From Sulfitobacter dubius (GTDB lineage Bacteria; Pseudomonadota; Alphaproteobacteria; Rhodobacterales; Rhodobacteraceae): DNA of 64,000 nt. Below the pieces are notes generated by a model. It did not search any database. It saw only the letters and a list, made by a program, of their open reading frames with translations, and was not told the origin of the DNA. The stretch is taken from NCBI RefSeq assembly GCF_900113435.1, contig NZ_FOPG01000001.1, positions 1,695,726 through 1,759,725 on the forward strand, in the 5' to 3' direction. Of this stretch, positions 8,750-17,904 are shown piece by piece. A program made the position numbers and the translations under genes. Numbering within the stretch: the first letter of the stretch is position 1; every line of letters starts with the position of its first letter.

Positions 8750-11700
8750 ATGCGCAGTTTCCTTATGTCTACAGCCCGCTCGGCTCTGGCCCTGATAAGC
8801 GCCTCCGCATTGGGTCTCAGCCTTCTGCCCCAATCCACCGCAGCTGACGCGGCACTCGCCGGAACCTTCATCCGCAACGTCGCAGAAGTAAGCTATTTCA
8901 ACACGTCGCTCGGCATCATGGAGCGCGTTCTCTCTAACCCGGTACAGGTCGAAGTCGCCTCGGTTCCTGGGCTCGAAGTGACAGGCTACTCTGACCTTTT
9001 GCTGACCCGTGGTGCGTTTGGCCGCTATCACTTTGACGTGGTCAACAGCGGCAACGTGCGCCTTTTCACATCGCTCAGCATCGACGAAGAGAACCAGTCC
9101 CCGCTGATGTCGCACCAAACGCTTTACCCCGATCTTAATGGCAACGGCCAGATCGATGGGGAAGACATAGCAGCAGACATGTCAGCCCCGTTCCTGCTGG
9201 CCGTGGGCGAGCGGCTCCAGCTGATCTATGACTTCCGCATTTCCGCCGAAACCCCGGTGAGCACCCGGTTCTCCAGCATACTGACGGCAGTTGGCGTTGC
9301 CGACGATGGTCGGAGCCTGACAGGTCAGGCGATGGGTATCTCGCGCGTCGAAGAAGGCGGGCTTGAGATCGCCAAAGGGCAGGTCATCTCCGAAAACGAA
9401 GAAGGCGCGATCATCACCTACACCCTGCGCATGCGCAACGACTCTGAGCGCGACGCTTTTGGCTACCCTGAGATCGACGGCCAGCCCATCGTGATTGATG
9501 GTGCACCCCAGACGGGGGTTTTGCTGCGCGATGCGATCCCGCTGAACACGACCTTCGATGCAATACAAAACGCTGGCGGCATGACGGCGCTGGTCCACAT
9601 GCGGGGCGCGCCTGTCCATACCTACCGCAGCGCCGTTCCTGCGGGTCTTGCCGACGACGTTGATGCGGTGGCCTTTTTCCACGAGGGCGACTTTGCTGTC
9701 GGCCACGCCTCTGCCCCCAGCTTTTCGGTGCGCGTGCCAATGGCTTTGGGCGCGGTCGAAGTGCACAACACCGCTTCTGCCTTTTACAACAACCAAGAAA
9801 ACACATTGTTGCTGGACTCGAACACCGTGGTCTATGAGCGCGAGACGGATACCCCCGGAACGCTTGTATTCGAGCACCCAGAAACCGGTGCAGACCAACC
9901 CTACGGCACACCGGGCAGCGATACGCGCCTGCGCGTCACTGCTGGCATGTGCAACGGCACCACCGAAATCGACAGTACTCCGGTAACCGTCCGCAGTGTA
10001 CTGACCAATGATGTCGAGACGCTCATCGCGACCGAGACCGGAGCGAACACTGGCGTATTCCTCACCCCCGTTCTGCCTATGGCGCAGATGTCCCCAGCCG
10101 TGGCTGGTGACCAGGTCATGGCGACAGACTTTGGCGATACTTTTATCGCCACGGCGCTCTGCGAAAACGAGGTGCTTGAAGACGATCTGATGATCAACCC
10201 CGGCAACTTCTTGTTCAACTCAGTCACCAACGCTCCGATCGACGATGTGGTCATCGCTGTTGTCAATGCGCGCTCAGGCGCGGAAGTGGCGCGCACCCAA
10301 ACAGACCAGCGCGGCTTTTTCACCTTTTTCGATATTCCAGAGGGCGATTACCGCTATGCCGTGATGGATGCGCCAGCGTGGATTTTCCCATCGGCGCGGA
10401 CGGACTTTGTCGGTATGGGCCGCAACGTGATTGATGCAGGCTATGGCGAAGAGTTCAGCCATGCGGGCGGGGCACTTTTTGTCTCTGACATTCCGGTCGA
10501 TCCGCATTACGGCACACCGCTAGCGCTGGATAAGACGACAAATCTCGACAGCGTAGGGCATGGCGAATTCGTTACCTATACGCTCAGCTTTACCAACAAC
10601 ATGCACCAAGCCTTGATCGGTGGCGAGATCCTTGACCGCCCTGCCTATGGTGTAAACATCGTTCCCGGCTCGGTTACGCTGAACGGCGCACCGCTGGACG
10701 ATCCGCAGCAAATTGGCAATGGCGATCTGCGCTTTGATGTTGGCATGCTTGAACCGCTGTCCCGCCATGAACTGTCCTATGTGATGCTCTTCTCTGCCGC
10801 CGCCCGTGAAGGCCGCAACGAAAACGCCGCAATCCTGTCGGGCCGCCAAGCGGGCACCGGAACACTGCGCCAATCGCAGACTTCCCGCGCCATGGTACGC
10901 CTCGACAACTCGGGCGGCGTCTTTGCCCGGCAGGGTACAGTGCTCGGCGCTGTGTTCATGGACTGCAACGGCAACGGCCTGCGCGACCGCGCATCGGATG
11001 AGCCCGGCATTCCCGGCGTGCGCATCGTGACCCAAGAAGGCCTCTTTGTAGTGACCGACATTGATGGTGCCTATTCGCTGAATGGCATGCGCCCGGTGAC
11101 ACACGCCTTCCTCGTGCAGCCAGAGACCCTCCCCGCCGGGACCGAAGTGCAGGTGACCCGCACCAACGATCTGCGGCGCGGTGGCTCTCGACTGGTGCCG
11201 CTGAAGAAGGGCGAGCTCAGGACCGAGAACTTTGCGGTGGCCCAGTGCACCCCCGAAGCGCTTGATGAGGTCAGCAAACGTCGCGACCATTTTGATGGAA
11301 AACGTCAGTCCCCCGGCATGAATGCGACCGACCTGCCGATTGATGGCCAACGCAGCAGCACCCGTTCCGTGCGCAGCGAAGCGGGTATCGCGACCACGAC
11401 ACAGCTCACTCCCGGCATGATCGCCGCCCAGAGCGAAGAGGCCGGTGCGAATGCCACCTCTGTGGCCCAGTCCGCCCGTGCGTCGGCCCAGCGCCAGTCA
11501 CTCGATAGCATGATCCGTAACCTTGATAGCGCCGCCGGCTTTGTCGACTTTGCAGAACACACCAGCGTATCCCGCGCCACCCAGAACATTCGGGTTAAAG
11601 GCAAAGCAGACCTGACGCTTGCACTGTTGGTCAATGGCCGCGAACTCGGCGCAGATCGGGTGGGCGAACGTACCAATTGGGAAAAAAACAACGTTCAGGC

Positions 11701-14491
11701 ACTGGAATATGTCGCAGTTAAACTGAGATCGGGCGAAAACGTTCTGACACTGGTGGGCCGTGACGGATTTGGCATCGAGCGTGTCCGCAAGGAACTGCGC
11801 CTCACCGCCCCCGGCAAACCCGCCCGGATCGAGATTTTGTTGCCTGACACGGCAGCGGCCAACCCGGCCTCTGTGGTGCCCGTGGTCGTCCGCGTTCTTG
11901 ATGCCGGTGGCCGCCCAGTGCCAGCCTCTGGCACGGTGACCATTTCGGCCCGCCGTTCGCTGTGGGATGTGACCGATATCCGCAGCAGCACGCCCGGCGT
12001 GCAAGCCTACCTCGACAATGGCGAAGCCACCTTCAACCTGATCCCGCCGCAGGCCTCTGGCCCCGACTTGATCACCGTGCGCTCTTCTTTTGGGGAGGCC
12101 GAGGCGACGCTGACCTTCACCCCTGACCTGAACGAACGAGTGCTTATCGGCGTGATTGAAGGCGCGGTATCGCTGAGCGGAGACGCAGGCAATGTGCTTG
12201 AACAGGATCGCTTCAGCTCTTTCGAAGACACCACCACCGGTGTTCGGGGTGAGCTTTACCTCAAGGGTGTGATCCGGGGCGATGCCCTGCTCACTCTGCG
12301 CTACAGCTCGGATCGTGACACCGAAGACCGCCTGTTCCGCGACATCCGGGGTGAAGAATACTACCCCGTCTACGGCGACAATTCCGAACGCGGTGCCGAT
12401 GCGCAGTCCTCCTCCAACCTCTTTGTGAAGGTGGAAAAAGGCCGCTCCTATGTTCTCTACGGCGACATCGCCATTGAGCCGGAAGCCAGCGCACTGAAAC
12501 TCGGCGGTCTGCAACGTGTCGCCACCGGGGCCAAGGGCCACTGGGAGAACGACCGCGTGTCGGTTACCGTGTTCGCAGCCCGGACGGCACAAGAGCAGCA
12601 AGTACAGGAAATCCGTGGTCGCGGCGTCTCTGGTCCCTATGACCTTGATCTCGGGGGCTATGTGCAAGGCTCTGAGCGCGTCGAAATTCTTGTGCGGGAC
12701 GAAGATGGCGGCGATATCCTGTCGGCCACACCTCTGCTGCGCGGCACCGACTACCTGCTAGATTTCTTCCGCAACACGATCACCTTCGACAGCCCCGTGC
12801 GCCAGTTCGACCTTGATGGTAACCCCGTGTCGATCCGTGTGACCTATGAGGTTGAGGCCGAAGGCGCCGAGGCATACTGGCTCTATGGGGGCGAGGTGAA
12901 CTACGCCCTGTCCGAGCGGACCTCAATCGGTGCCCGCGCGGTTCATGCCGATGCACCGCTTGGCAACACAGCCCGCCAGCGGATGCACTCTGCCTACCTG
13001 CAACACGAAGACCGTCAGGGCGGCGTTTGGGAGGCCGAAGTGGCCCGCTCGGAAAATGCCATGGGCGAAAAAGACACCGCTGCGCGCCTATCTTATGAAC
13101 TCAAGACCGAGACTCGCCACTTTGCTTTCGAGGCAATCCACACCGGGCGCGACTTTTATGCGCAGGGGGGGCTAGCACGCGCAGGCACCAGCCAGGTTCG
13201 TCTAAGCTATGGTGCAGAGATCGACCAACGCAGCGACATTGCTTTTGGTGCGGAATATACCCGTGATCGGATCAACAACCGCGAACAACTGACCGTTGAT
13301 GCGATCTATTCGCGCCGCCTGAGCAAGACCCTGCGCGGCGGGATCGGCCTTGAATACCGCTATGACCGCAACGATGGCACCAATGAAAGTGATACGGCCT
13401 TGATCCTCGGCGCCCATTGGACCCCAGCGGCCCGCCCCGGCACCGTGATCGAAGCTAAGCTGCGCGCGCCGCTCAATGGTGACACCCCAACCGAGCTGAC
13501 CTTGGGACTTTACGACGAACCCAAGAACGGCTGGCGTGTCTATGACGAGATCGAGCTTCAGTTCGGCAGCGATGAGTTGGTCACCCGCGCGGCTTACGGC
13601 TTCACCTACACGCTAAACGAATGGGTGACTGGACGGACCGAGATGACCAAAGCCAGCGGCACTAGCGATACCAACATGGTGCAGGGGCTGTCGGTTGACT
13701 GGGACGTCAATCAAAGCACCAACCTGCGCGCCGATCTGGAACATGCGCGCAACCTCGACACCGAAGAAGGCGAACTGACATCCTTTGCGATCGGCACCAG
13801 CTGGGAATCGGCCGATGGCGATTGGGTTGGCGATGCCGAGTTGGAAACCACTTGGGAGGATGTGGGCAAAACGCATTACGCCAGCATCGGCATTGCGGGC
13901 AACGTCACCCCAGACCTTACAATTCTGGCGCGAAGCCGCGCAGCACTTGATCGGCGCAATGGCGAGAATTTCCGCCAGATGCGCACCCGCATCGGGGCGG
14001 CCTATCGGCCCAAGGACAACGCCCGCCTTGATGTTTTGGCTTGGTATGAACACCGGCTTGAAGAAAAGCACAGCAGCACCGAGACGCATATGTGGTCGAT
14101 CGATGCCAACTATGAACTGGACGCGGACCTGCGGATCAACGGCAAATACGCTGGCCAGTACCAGAAGGTTGGCACCGCGGCGGGCACATCGTCCAATGCA
14201 ACCACCCAACTGGTCCAAGGCGGTCTGAACTACGAGTTTGGGAATGACCGCTTTCAGCTTGGGCTTAACGCCACGCATCTATGGGACAGTGAGGGCAACT
14301 CCTCCAACGGGATTGGCGCTGAGTTCGGCTTCACCCCGCGCGAAGGTGTTCTGCTGGCGCTCGGCTACAACAAAGCGCGCGGACGGGTCGCCGGCCAAAG
14401 CAGCCTCTATGACGAAGGGTTCTATTTCCGGTTCAACCTATTGTTGGACAACTCACTCTGGACCCAATTCGACCAGTTCCTCGGAAGCTGA
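8750..14491 (+). CDS. Giant surface protein: DUF11/SdrD_B-like passenger fused to a predicted outer-membrane barrel
   Basis: 1913 residues. A signal peptide (about 1-33, ending TAADA) is followed by the N-terminal module shared with the 871-residue neighbour, an Asp-rich loop (LYPDLNGNGQIDGED), a carboxypeptidase-regulatory-like module (about 490-560, TDQRGFFTFFDIPEGDY), a DUF11 module (about 590-700) and an SdrD_B-like module (about 725-790, MDCNGNGLRDRASDEPGIPGVRI). A Ser/Gln/Arg-rich linker (about 845-910) and further beta domains come next. From about residue 1130 to the end the sequence alternates polar and hydrophobic residues with many aromatic girdle positions (YPVYGD at 1204, then repeated strands such as TRHFAFEAIHTGRDFY). 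This is typical of a large outer-membrane barrel. The last residue is Ser, not the usual Phe or Trp. The start follows AGGAG. It is the third gene of the operon. Confidence 0.85.
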   Translation: MRSFLMSTARSALALISASALGLSLLPQSTAADAALAGTFIRNVAEVSYFNTSLGIMERVLSNPVQVEVASVPGLEVTGYSDLLLTRGAFGRYHFDVVNSGNVRLFTSLSIDEENQSPLMSHQTLYPDLNGNGQIDGEDIAADMSAPFLLAVGERLQLIYDFRISAETPVSTRFSSILTAVGVADDGRSLTGQAMGISRVEEGGLEIAKGQVISENEEGAIITYTLRMRNDSERDAFGYPEIDGQPIVIDGAPQTGVLLRDAIPLNTTFDAIQNAGGMTALVHMRGAPVHTYRSAVPAGLADDVDAVAFFHEGDFAVGHASAPSFSVRVPMALGAVEVHNTASAFYNNQENTLLLDSNTVVYERETDTPGTLVFEHPETGADQPYGTPGSDTRLRVTAGMCNGTTEIDSTPVTVRSVLTNDVETLIATETGANTGVFLTPVLPMAQMSPAVAGDQVMATDFGDTFIATALCENEVLEDDLMINPGNFLFNSVTNAPIDDVVIAVVNARSGAEVARTQTDQRGFFTFFDIPEGDYRYAVMDAPAWIFPSARTDFVGMGRNVIDAGYGEEFSHAGGALFVSDIPVDPHYGTPLALDKTTNLDSVGHGEFVTYTLSFTNNMHQALIGGEILDRPAYGVNIVPGSVTLNGAPLDDPQQIGNGDLRFDVGMLEPLSRHELSYVMLFSAAAREGRNENAAILSGRQAGTGTLRQSQTSRAMVRLDNSGGVFARQGTVLGAVFMDCNGNGLRDRASDEPGIPGVRIVTQEGLFVVTDIDGAYSLNGMRPVTHAFLVQPETLPAGTEVQVTRTNDLRRGGSRLVPLKKGELRTENFAVAQCTPEALDEVSKRRDHFDGKRQSPGMNATDLPIDGQRSSTRSVRSEAGIATTTQLTPGMIAAQSEEAGANATSVAQSARASAQRQSLDSMIRNLDSAAGFVDFAEHTSVSRATQNIRVKGKADLTLALLVNGRELGADRVGERTNWEKNNVQALEYVAVKLRSGENVLTLVGRDGFGIERVRKELRLTAPGKPARIEILLPDTAAANPASVVPVVVRVLDAGGRPVPASGTVTISARRSLWDVTDIRSSTPGVQAYLDNGEATFNLIPPQASGPDLITVRSSFGEAEATLTFTPDLNERVLIGVIEGAVSLSGDAGNVLEQDRFSSFEDTTTGVRGELYLKGVIRGDALLTLRYSSDRDTEDRLFRDIRGEEYYPVYGDNSERGADAQSSSNLFVKVEKGRSYVLYGDIAIEPEASALKLGGLQRVATGAKGHWENDRVSVTVFAARTAQEQQVQEIRGRGVSGPYDLDLGGYVQGSERVEILVRDEDGGDILSATPLLRGTDYLLDFFRNTITFDSPVRQFDLDGNPVSIRVTYEVEAEGAEAYWLYGGEVNYALSERTSIGARAVHADAPLGNTARQRMHSAYLQHEDRQGGVWEAEVARSENAMGEKDTAARLSYELKTETRHFAFEAIHTGRDFYAQGGLARAGTSQVRLSYGAEIDQRSDIAFGAEYTRDRINNREQLTVDAIYSRRLSKTLRGGIGLEYRYDRNDGTNESDTALILGAHWTPAARPGTVIEAKLRAPLNGDTPTELTLGLYDEPKNGWRVYDEIELQFGSDELVTRAAYGFTYTLNEWVTGRTEMTKASGTSDTNMVQGLSVDWDVNQSTNLRADLEHARNLDTEEGELTSFAIGTSWESADGDWVGDAELETTWEDVGKTHYASIGIAGNVTPDLTILARSRAALDRRNGENFRQMRTRIGAAYRPKDNARLDVLAWYEHRLEEKHSSTETHMWSIDANYELDADLRINGKYAGQYQKVGTAAGTSSNATTQLVQGGLNYEFGNDRFQLGLNATHLWDSEGNSSNGIGAEFGFTPREGVLLALGYNKARGRVAGQSSLYDEGFYFRFNLLLDNSLWTQFDQFLGS

Positions 14492-14514
14492 CCGGGAGAC
14501 TCAGCCACGAGGGA

Positions 14515-14548
14515 GAGCCACGTTCCAAGCGCATCTGGAACGTGGCTC
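14515..14548 (+). terminator. Strong hairpin after the giant surface gene
   Basis: A 13-bp perfect stem, GAGCCACGTTCCA with TGGAACGTGGCTC, has an 8-base loop and lies 24 bases after the stop. The sequence after it is only weakly T-rich (GACTCATTTCAT). It probably ends or stabilises the DUF11 operon transcript. Confidence 0.65.
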
Positions 14549-14610
14549 GACTCATTTCATAAGTGCCACCGCGCCCTAAAGCTTACCTAACTACCCCATG
14601 CATCAGGACA

Positions 14611-14619
14611 GCTATCCTT
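14611..14619 (+). promoter_or_regulatory. CTATCCTT motif upstream of the muramidase gene
   Basis: GCTATCCTTTTGAG lies about 100 bases upstream of the muramidase-like gene and has the same core and orientation as the four other copies in the locus. This spacing is close to that of the copy upstream of the SUOX-fold gene. Confidence 0.4.
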
Positions 14620-14715
14620 TTGAGAAGCTAACTACCTGCCCGCATTAATGAAATATCGATTTTAAGCGGGCATCATCTGAGTCAACGCAACTTGAAACCC
14701 AGATGGGAAACTCCG

Positions 14716-15438
14716 ATGAAAAAGCTCGCTGCCAGCACTGCCTTTTGTCTAATCGCCGCCACCCTTTCCAGCGCGGCCAGTGCGAATGAACTCGCCCGCT
14801 TTGATAGTAGAAAGATTGCCGTCACCGGGTTGAACTTTGCGCTCTCGCCCTTTGCCTCGGAAAGCCGCATTCATTTAAACCGCAGCATGATAGCGACACC
14901 GTCAAAACCGTCGGCGCGCAGGCTGACCATCCCCACAAGCGGTGGGCCATCAGCGGCCGTGCGCCATGTGATCGCCACGGCTGAGGCCGGTGGCAAAGGC
15001 TATGATGCCGTTCAGCATGGCGCGCGGATCAAGCCGCCGAAACGCCCCACCGGTATGACCATTGGTGAAATCTATCGCTGGATCGCCGCAACGCCTGGTC
15101 AACCGCATGCAATCGGGCGTTATCAATTCATTCCCAACACACTAAAAACACTGGTCGCCGAAGCGGGGCTGAATAGGAATGATGTCTTTACACCGCAGGT
15201 TCAGGACCTGCTTGCCGATTTCCTGCTTGAAGATGCGGGGTTCACCCCCTTCATGCAAGGTAAGATCAGCCGCCATCGCTTTATGGAGAATCTCGCCCGT
15301 ATTTGGGCTGGGTTACCGACATCGACGGGCCGCTCATATTATCATGGCCATGCAGGCAACCGGGCCGTCATCACTTGGAATGAGTTCGACAGCCATATGA
15401 AAAGCATCTTCGACAGCAGCCTGCGCGGCACCTCCTAA
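14716..15438 (+). CDS. Secreted muramidase-like (lysozyme-fold) protein
   Basis: 240 residues from the ATG at 14716. A frame start 24 bases upstream is less likely because the signal peptide (MKKLAASTAFCLIAATLSSAASANE) begins here. After a Ser/Arg-rich linker, the region from about residue 85 shows the phage-lysozyme-like pattern: RHVIATAEAGGKGYDAV (candidate catalytic Glu), GEIYRW, AIGRYQFIPNTLKTLV and AEAGLNRNDVFTPQVQDLLADFLL. These are the landmarks of GH104-type or phage-muramidase-like domains. It would act in the periplasm on peptidoglycan. It carries the locus motif upstream, so it could open the cell wall for assembly of the large neighbouring surface proteins; that role is inferred. 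Confidence 0.8.
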   Translation: MKKLAASTAFCLIAATLSSAASANELARFDSRKIAVTGLNFALSPFASESRIHLNRSMIATPSKPSARRLTIPTSGGPSAAVRHVIATAEAGGKGYDAVQHGARIKPPKRPTGMTIGEIYRWIAATPGQPHAIGRYQFIPNTLKTLVAEAGLNRNDVFTPQVQDLLADFLLEDAGFTPFMQGKISRHRFMENLARIWAGLPTSTGRSYYHGHAGNRAVITWNEFDSHMKSIFDSSLRGTS

Positions 15439-15468
15439 CTACGCGGCACCTCTCTCTCCCTCCCACCT

Positions 15469-15510
15469 GACCAAAGCGCGAGCATTCTCTCCGCTTTGGT
15501 CATTTTTCTT
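15469..15510 (+). terminator. Intrinsic terminator after the muramidase gene
   Basis: GACCAAAGCG (15469-15478) pairs perfectly with CGCTTTGGTC (15492-15501), and ATTTTTCTTTG follows. It lies about 30 bases after the stop and ends the surface locus. Confidence 0.8.
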
Positions 15511-15860
15511 TGCTGCGCTGTATCTCAATACGTTTACAGAATTACCGGGAATGGCAGAGACTTCCGATGCAGCGGAAGAGCCTTCTGCCAGACTGCGCTG
15601 CTGAACAACTCTATATACAGTGATTGGTTCTTTCGGATCGCGCCAAATTAACCAAACGCACCTTAGGTTGGCCCAGATCGATATCCACCTCTCGCCGAGG
15701 AGGTTTGCGCGGCACACTGCACATCTCAACCATGATGTCCGAGTCCGCTGAAGGTTTTGGCTATATTGCGCGCGTAGGATCACGCCAATGCGCTTTCACA
15801 CAAAGCTACAAAAACACGGCATCACAGAGCGCTAAACCCCTGCTTGCATTCTATTTTGGG
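15511..15860. other. Non-coding interval before the integrated element
   Basis: I see no supported gene here. A minus-strand frame at 15439-15783 would start next to the repeat and run into the terminator; its composition (many Arg, Trp and Cys) is not that of a real protein of this genome. Confidence 0.45.
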
Positions 15861-15877
15861 TAGTGGCGGACCGAGGA
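15861..15877. repeat. Attachment-site repeat, copy of the tRNA-Arg 3' end
   Basis: TAGTGGCGGACCGAGGA is an exact 17-bp direct copy of 22188-22204, which covers the 3' end of the tRNA-Arg gene with its CCA. Bases outside the repeat differ on both sides, as expected of a site-specific recombination core. Confidence 0.85.
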
Positions 15878-16018
15878 ACCGCCTAACCCCTATTCTCACG
15901 CATTCCGCTCTATTCCTAAAAGTTTTGTGATAATAATATCTTGTACGAATTTCCTTGCTCAAGCGTTTCTCAGAGTTCTATGGTGTAGCCAGATATTCAA
16001 GGTAGGAATAATGGTAGA

Positions 16019-17185
16019 ATGGCAAGCACAGGCCTCACCGTCTCTAAAGTGGCGAAGCTAACTGAGCCGGGACGCTATGGGGACGGCAATTGTTTGTACT
16101 TGGTCCTACCTAAGACGGGGGGCAAATATTATGTCTGTCGCGTCACCATTCACGGAAGACAATGCGACATAGGATTGGGAGGTGCAGCATATACCAGCTT
16201 AGCCGAAGCGCGCGAACAAGCTGCGCAAATCCGAAAGATTGCGCGTGCCGGCGGCGACCCTCGGCAAGAGCGTAAGAAAGAACGCCTAACTTTTGCACAG
16301 GCAGCAGAACGCGTTCACGCCAGTCTTGAACCCACTTGGCGTAACGCCAAACACGCTGCTGGCTGGCTCTCGACAGTTAAAACCTACGCCAACCCTCAAT
16401 TCGGCAATCGCCCTATAGAAGCGGTCACCACGGCAGATTGCTTGAAGGCACTTGCTCCGATTTGGACGACCAAGCACGAAACTGCAAAGCGCTTAAGGCA
16501 GCGGCTGGCGACAGTGTTCGATTGGGCTAAGGGCGCGGGACATTATCCGCATGAGAACCCGATCAATGGCATTAGCAAGGCCTTGCCCAACTACAAGCCG
16601 CGAGTTCAGCACCACCCAGCCCTACCATGGCAGGAAGTGCCTGCGCTTATTGCGGACTTGGCGAAACGTGAAGGCATATCTGCACGCACGCTCGAATTCC
16701 TTATCCTTACAGCGACTCGATCAGGCGAAGCTCGTGGCGCACGTCACTGTGAGATTGATCGGAACACTTGGACAGTTCCCGCTGATCGAATGAAAAGAGG
16801 AATTGCGCATCGAATCCCTTTGTCGCCCCAAGCAATGGGCGTACTGGAGCGGGTAAATGGTTTAGGGGAAGACTTAGTGTTTCCCAGTCCTAACGGCGGA
16901 AATCTGGAATTAACACAAAGCGATGCGTCTGTCCGCGCGCTGCTCAATCGCATGAAGCGTACTGGCTTCACAGTACATGGGTTTCGCAGCGCATTCAGGG
17001 ATTGGGCTAGCGAAAGCGCCCATGCGGATCGGGAGGTGGCTGAGGCGGCGCTTAGCCATGCAATCGGGACAGATACTGAGCGCGCGTATGCTCGGTCAGA
17101 CCTGTTCGAGCGCAGAAGGTCGCTTATGGAGCATTGGGGAAGATACTGCTCCGGCGAAAAGGGAAAGGTGGTAAAGCTTGCCTGA
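16019..17185 (+). CDS. int: Tyrosine recombinase / integrase, P4 type
   Basis: 388 residues, full length for a P4-type integrase. The N-terminal arm-binding DUF4102-like domain is visible (LTEPGRYGDGNCLYLVLPKTG), followed by a SAM-like core-binding domain (LEPTWRNAKHAAGWLSTVKTYA). In the catalytic domain the conserved residues are present: Arg in TATRSGEARG, HGFRSAFRDWASE (His-x-x-Arg), His in ALSHAIG and the nucleophile Tyr in ERAYARSDLFERR. It catalyses integration at, and probably excision from, the tRNA-Arg gene. It starts about 140 bases inside the left attachment repeat. The next gene overlaps its 3' end by 8 bases. Confidence 0.93.
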   Translation: MASTGLTVSKVAKLTEPGRYGDGNCLYLVLPKTGGKYYVCRVTIHGRQCDIGLGGAAYTSLAEAREQAAQIRKIARAGGDPRQERKKERLTFAQAAERVHASLEPTWRNAKHAAGWLSTVKTYANPQFGNRPIEAVTTADCLKALAPIWTTKHETAKRLRQRLATVFDWAKGAGHYPHENPINGISKALPNYKPRVQHHPALPWQEVPALIADLAKREGISARTLEFLILTATRSGEARGARHCEIDRNTWTVPADRMKRGIAHRIPLSPQAMGVLERVNGLGEDLVFPSPNGGNLELTQSDASVRALLNRMKRTGFTVHGFRSAFRDWASESAHADREVAEAALSHAIGTDTERAYARSDLFERRRSLMEHWGRYCSGEKGKVVKLA

Positions 17186-17804
17186 CAATGCTTTGCAGAC
17201 TCTCCTTCATGCGCACTTCCCTAGTGCCGAAAACTCTACAATTGCGAGCTGGGCAGCTCAACTCAATCGCGAACAAGCGGTTGCTTTAGCGTATGAGTTT
17301 GTAGAGCAAAAGCATAGACGCGACCCCATGAAGGATGCCGACGACTTAATGGCGATTGGTAAACGGCTTAAGGCGACTGCCAAAATTTTTGACAGATTAG
17401 GAGCACCCGCAAATGAAGAGCTCTGGGATAGCGGATTACTTCAAATTCTCAACAAGTTTCGAATTGCAGCTGGAGAACTGAACTCTGCGGAAATTCTGTC
17501 GAACTTCCTTATCGAAGTAGCCAGCACTGTGGAAGCATGCGCCAACAGCATAGAATCGGGGGCGACAGAGACACCTAATCCCGCGTCTCAGGCAAAACAG
17601 CGCAAAAGAGCGGCTGAGTTAATGGCTGAGAGGGCTAGACTAGCATTCGAAGCACTTAGTGACGAGCACGCGGCGGTTCGCACGAATGCCTTAAAAGGCG
17701 AGGCTTACGGACCTTTTCTGGATTTTGTCGCAGCAATTTTCCACCATTTTTCTATAAGCGGCAGCCCAGAAGCTTGGGCGCGGAAAGCAACGCGAAATAA
17801 TTAA
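17178..17804 (+). CDS. Hypothetical protein coupled to the integrase gene
   Basis: 208 residues starting at a TTG that overlaps the end of the integrase gene; GGTGG lies five bases upstream. An ATG at 17188 is in another frame. The sequence is soluble and mostly helical, with no signal peptide or membrane segment: NREQAVALAYEFVEQKHRRDP, ADDLMAIGKRLKATAKIFDRLG and KRAAELMAERARLAFEAL look like amphipathic helices. I do not recognise a family. The overlap suggests translational coupling with integrase. Confidence 0.65.
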   Translation: MPDNALQTLLHAHFPSAENSTIASWAAQLNREQAVALAYEFVEQKHRRDPMKDADDLMAIGKRLKATAKIFDRLGAPANEELWDSGLLQILNKFRIAAGELNSAEILSNFLIEVASTVEACANSIESGATETPNPASQAKQRKRAAELMAERARLAFEALSDEHAAVRTNALKGEAYGPFLDFVAAIFHHFSISGSPEAWARKATRNN

Positions 17805-17904
17805 AGAATTTTCCTTTCACAAATGGAAGGAAAACTCCTTTTGAGTAGGGCAAACTCATAACCGATATTCCGAATGGCAACACCCATCCAACGGAGTAGC
17901 GGAT

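Noticed and set aside
15439..15783. 114-residue minus-strand frame after the muramidase gene
   Set aside because: It covers a clear terminator and is rich in Arg, Trp and Cys without any pattern; no ribosome-binding site.
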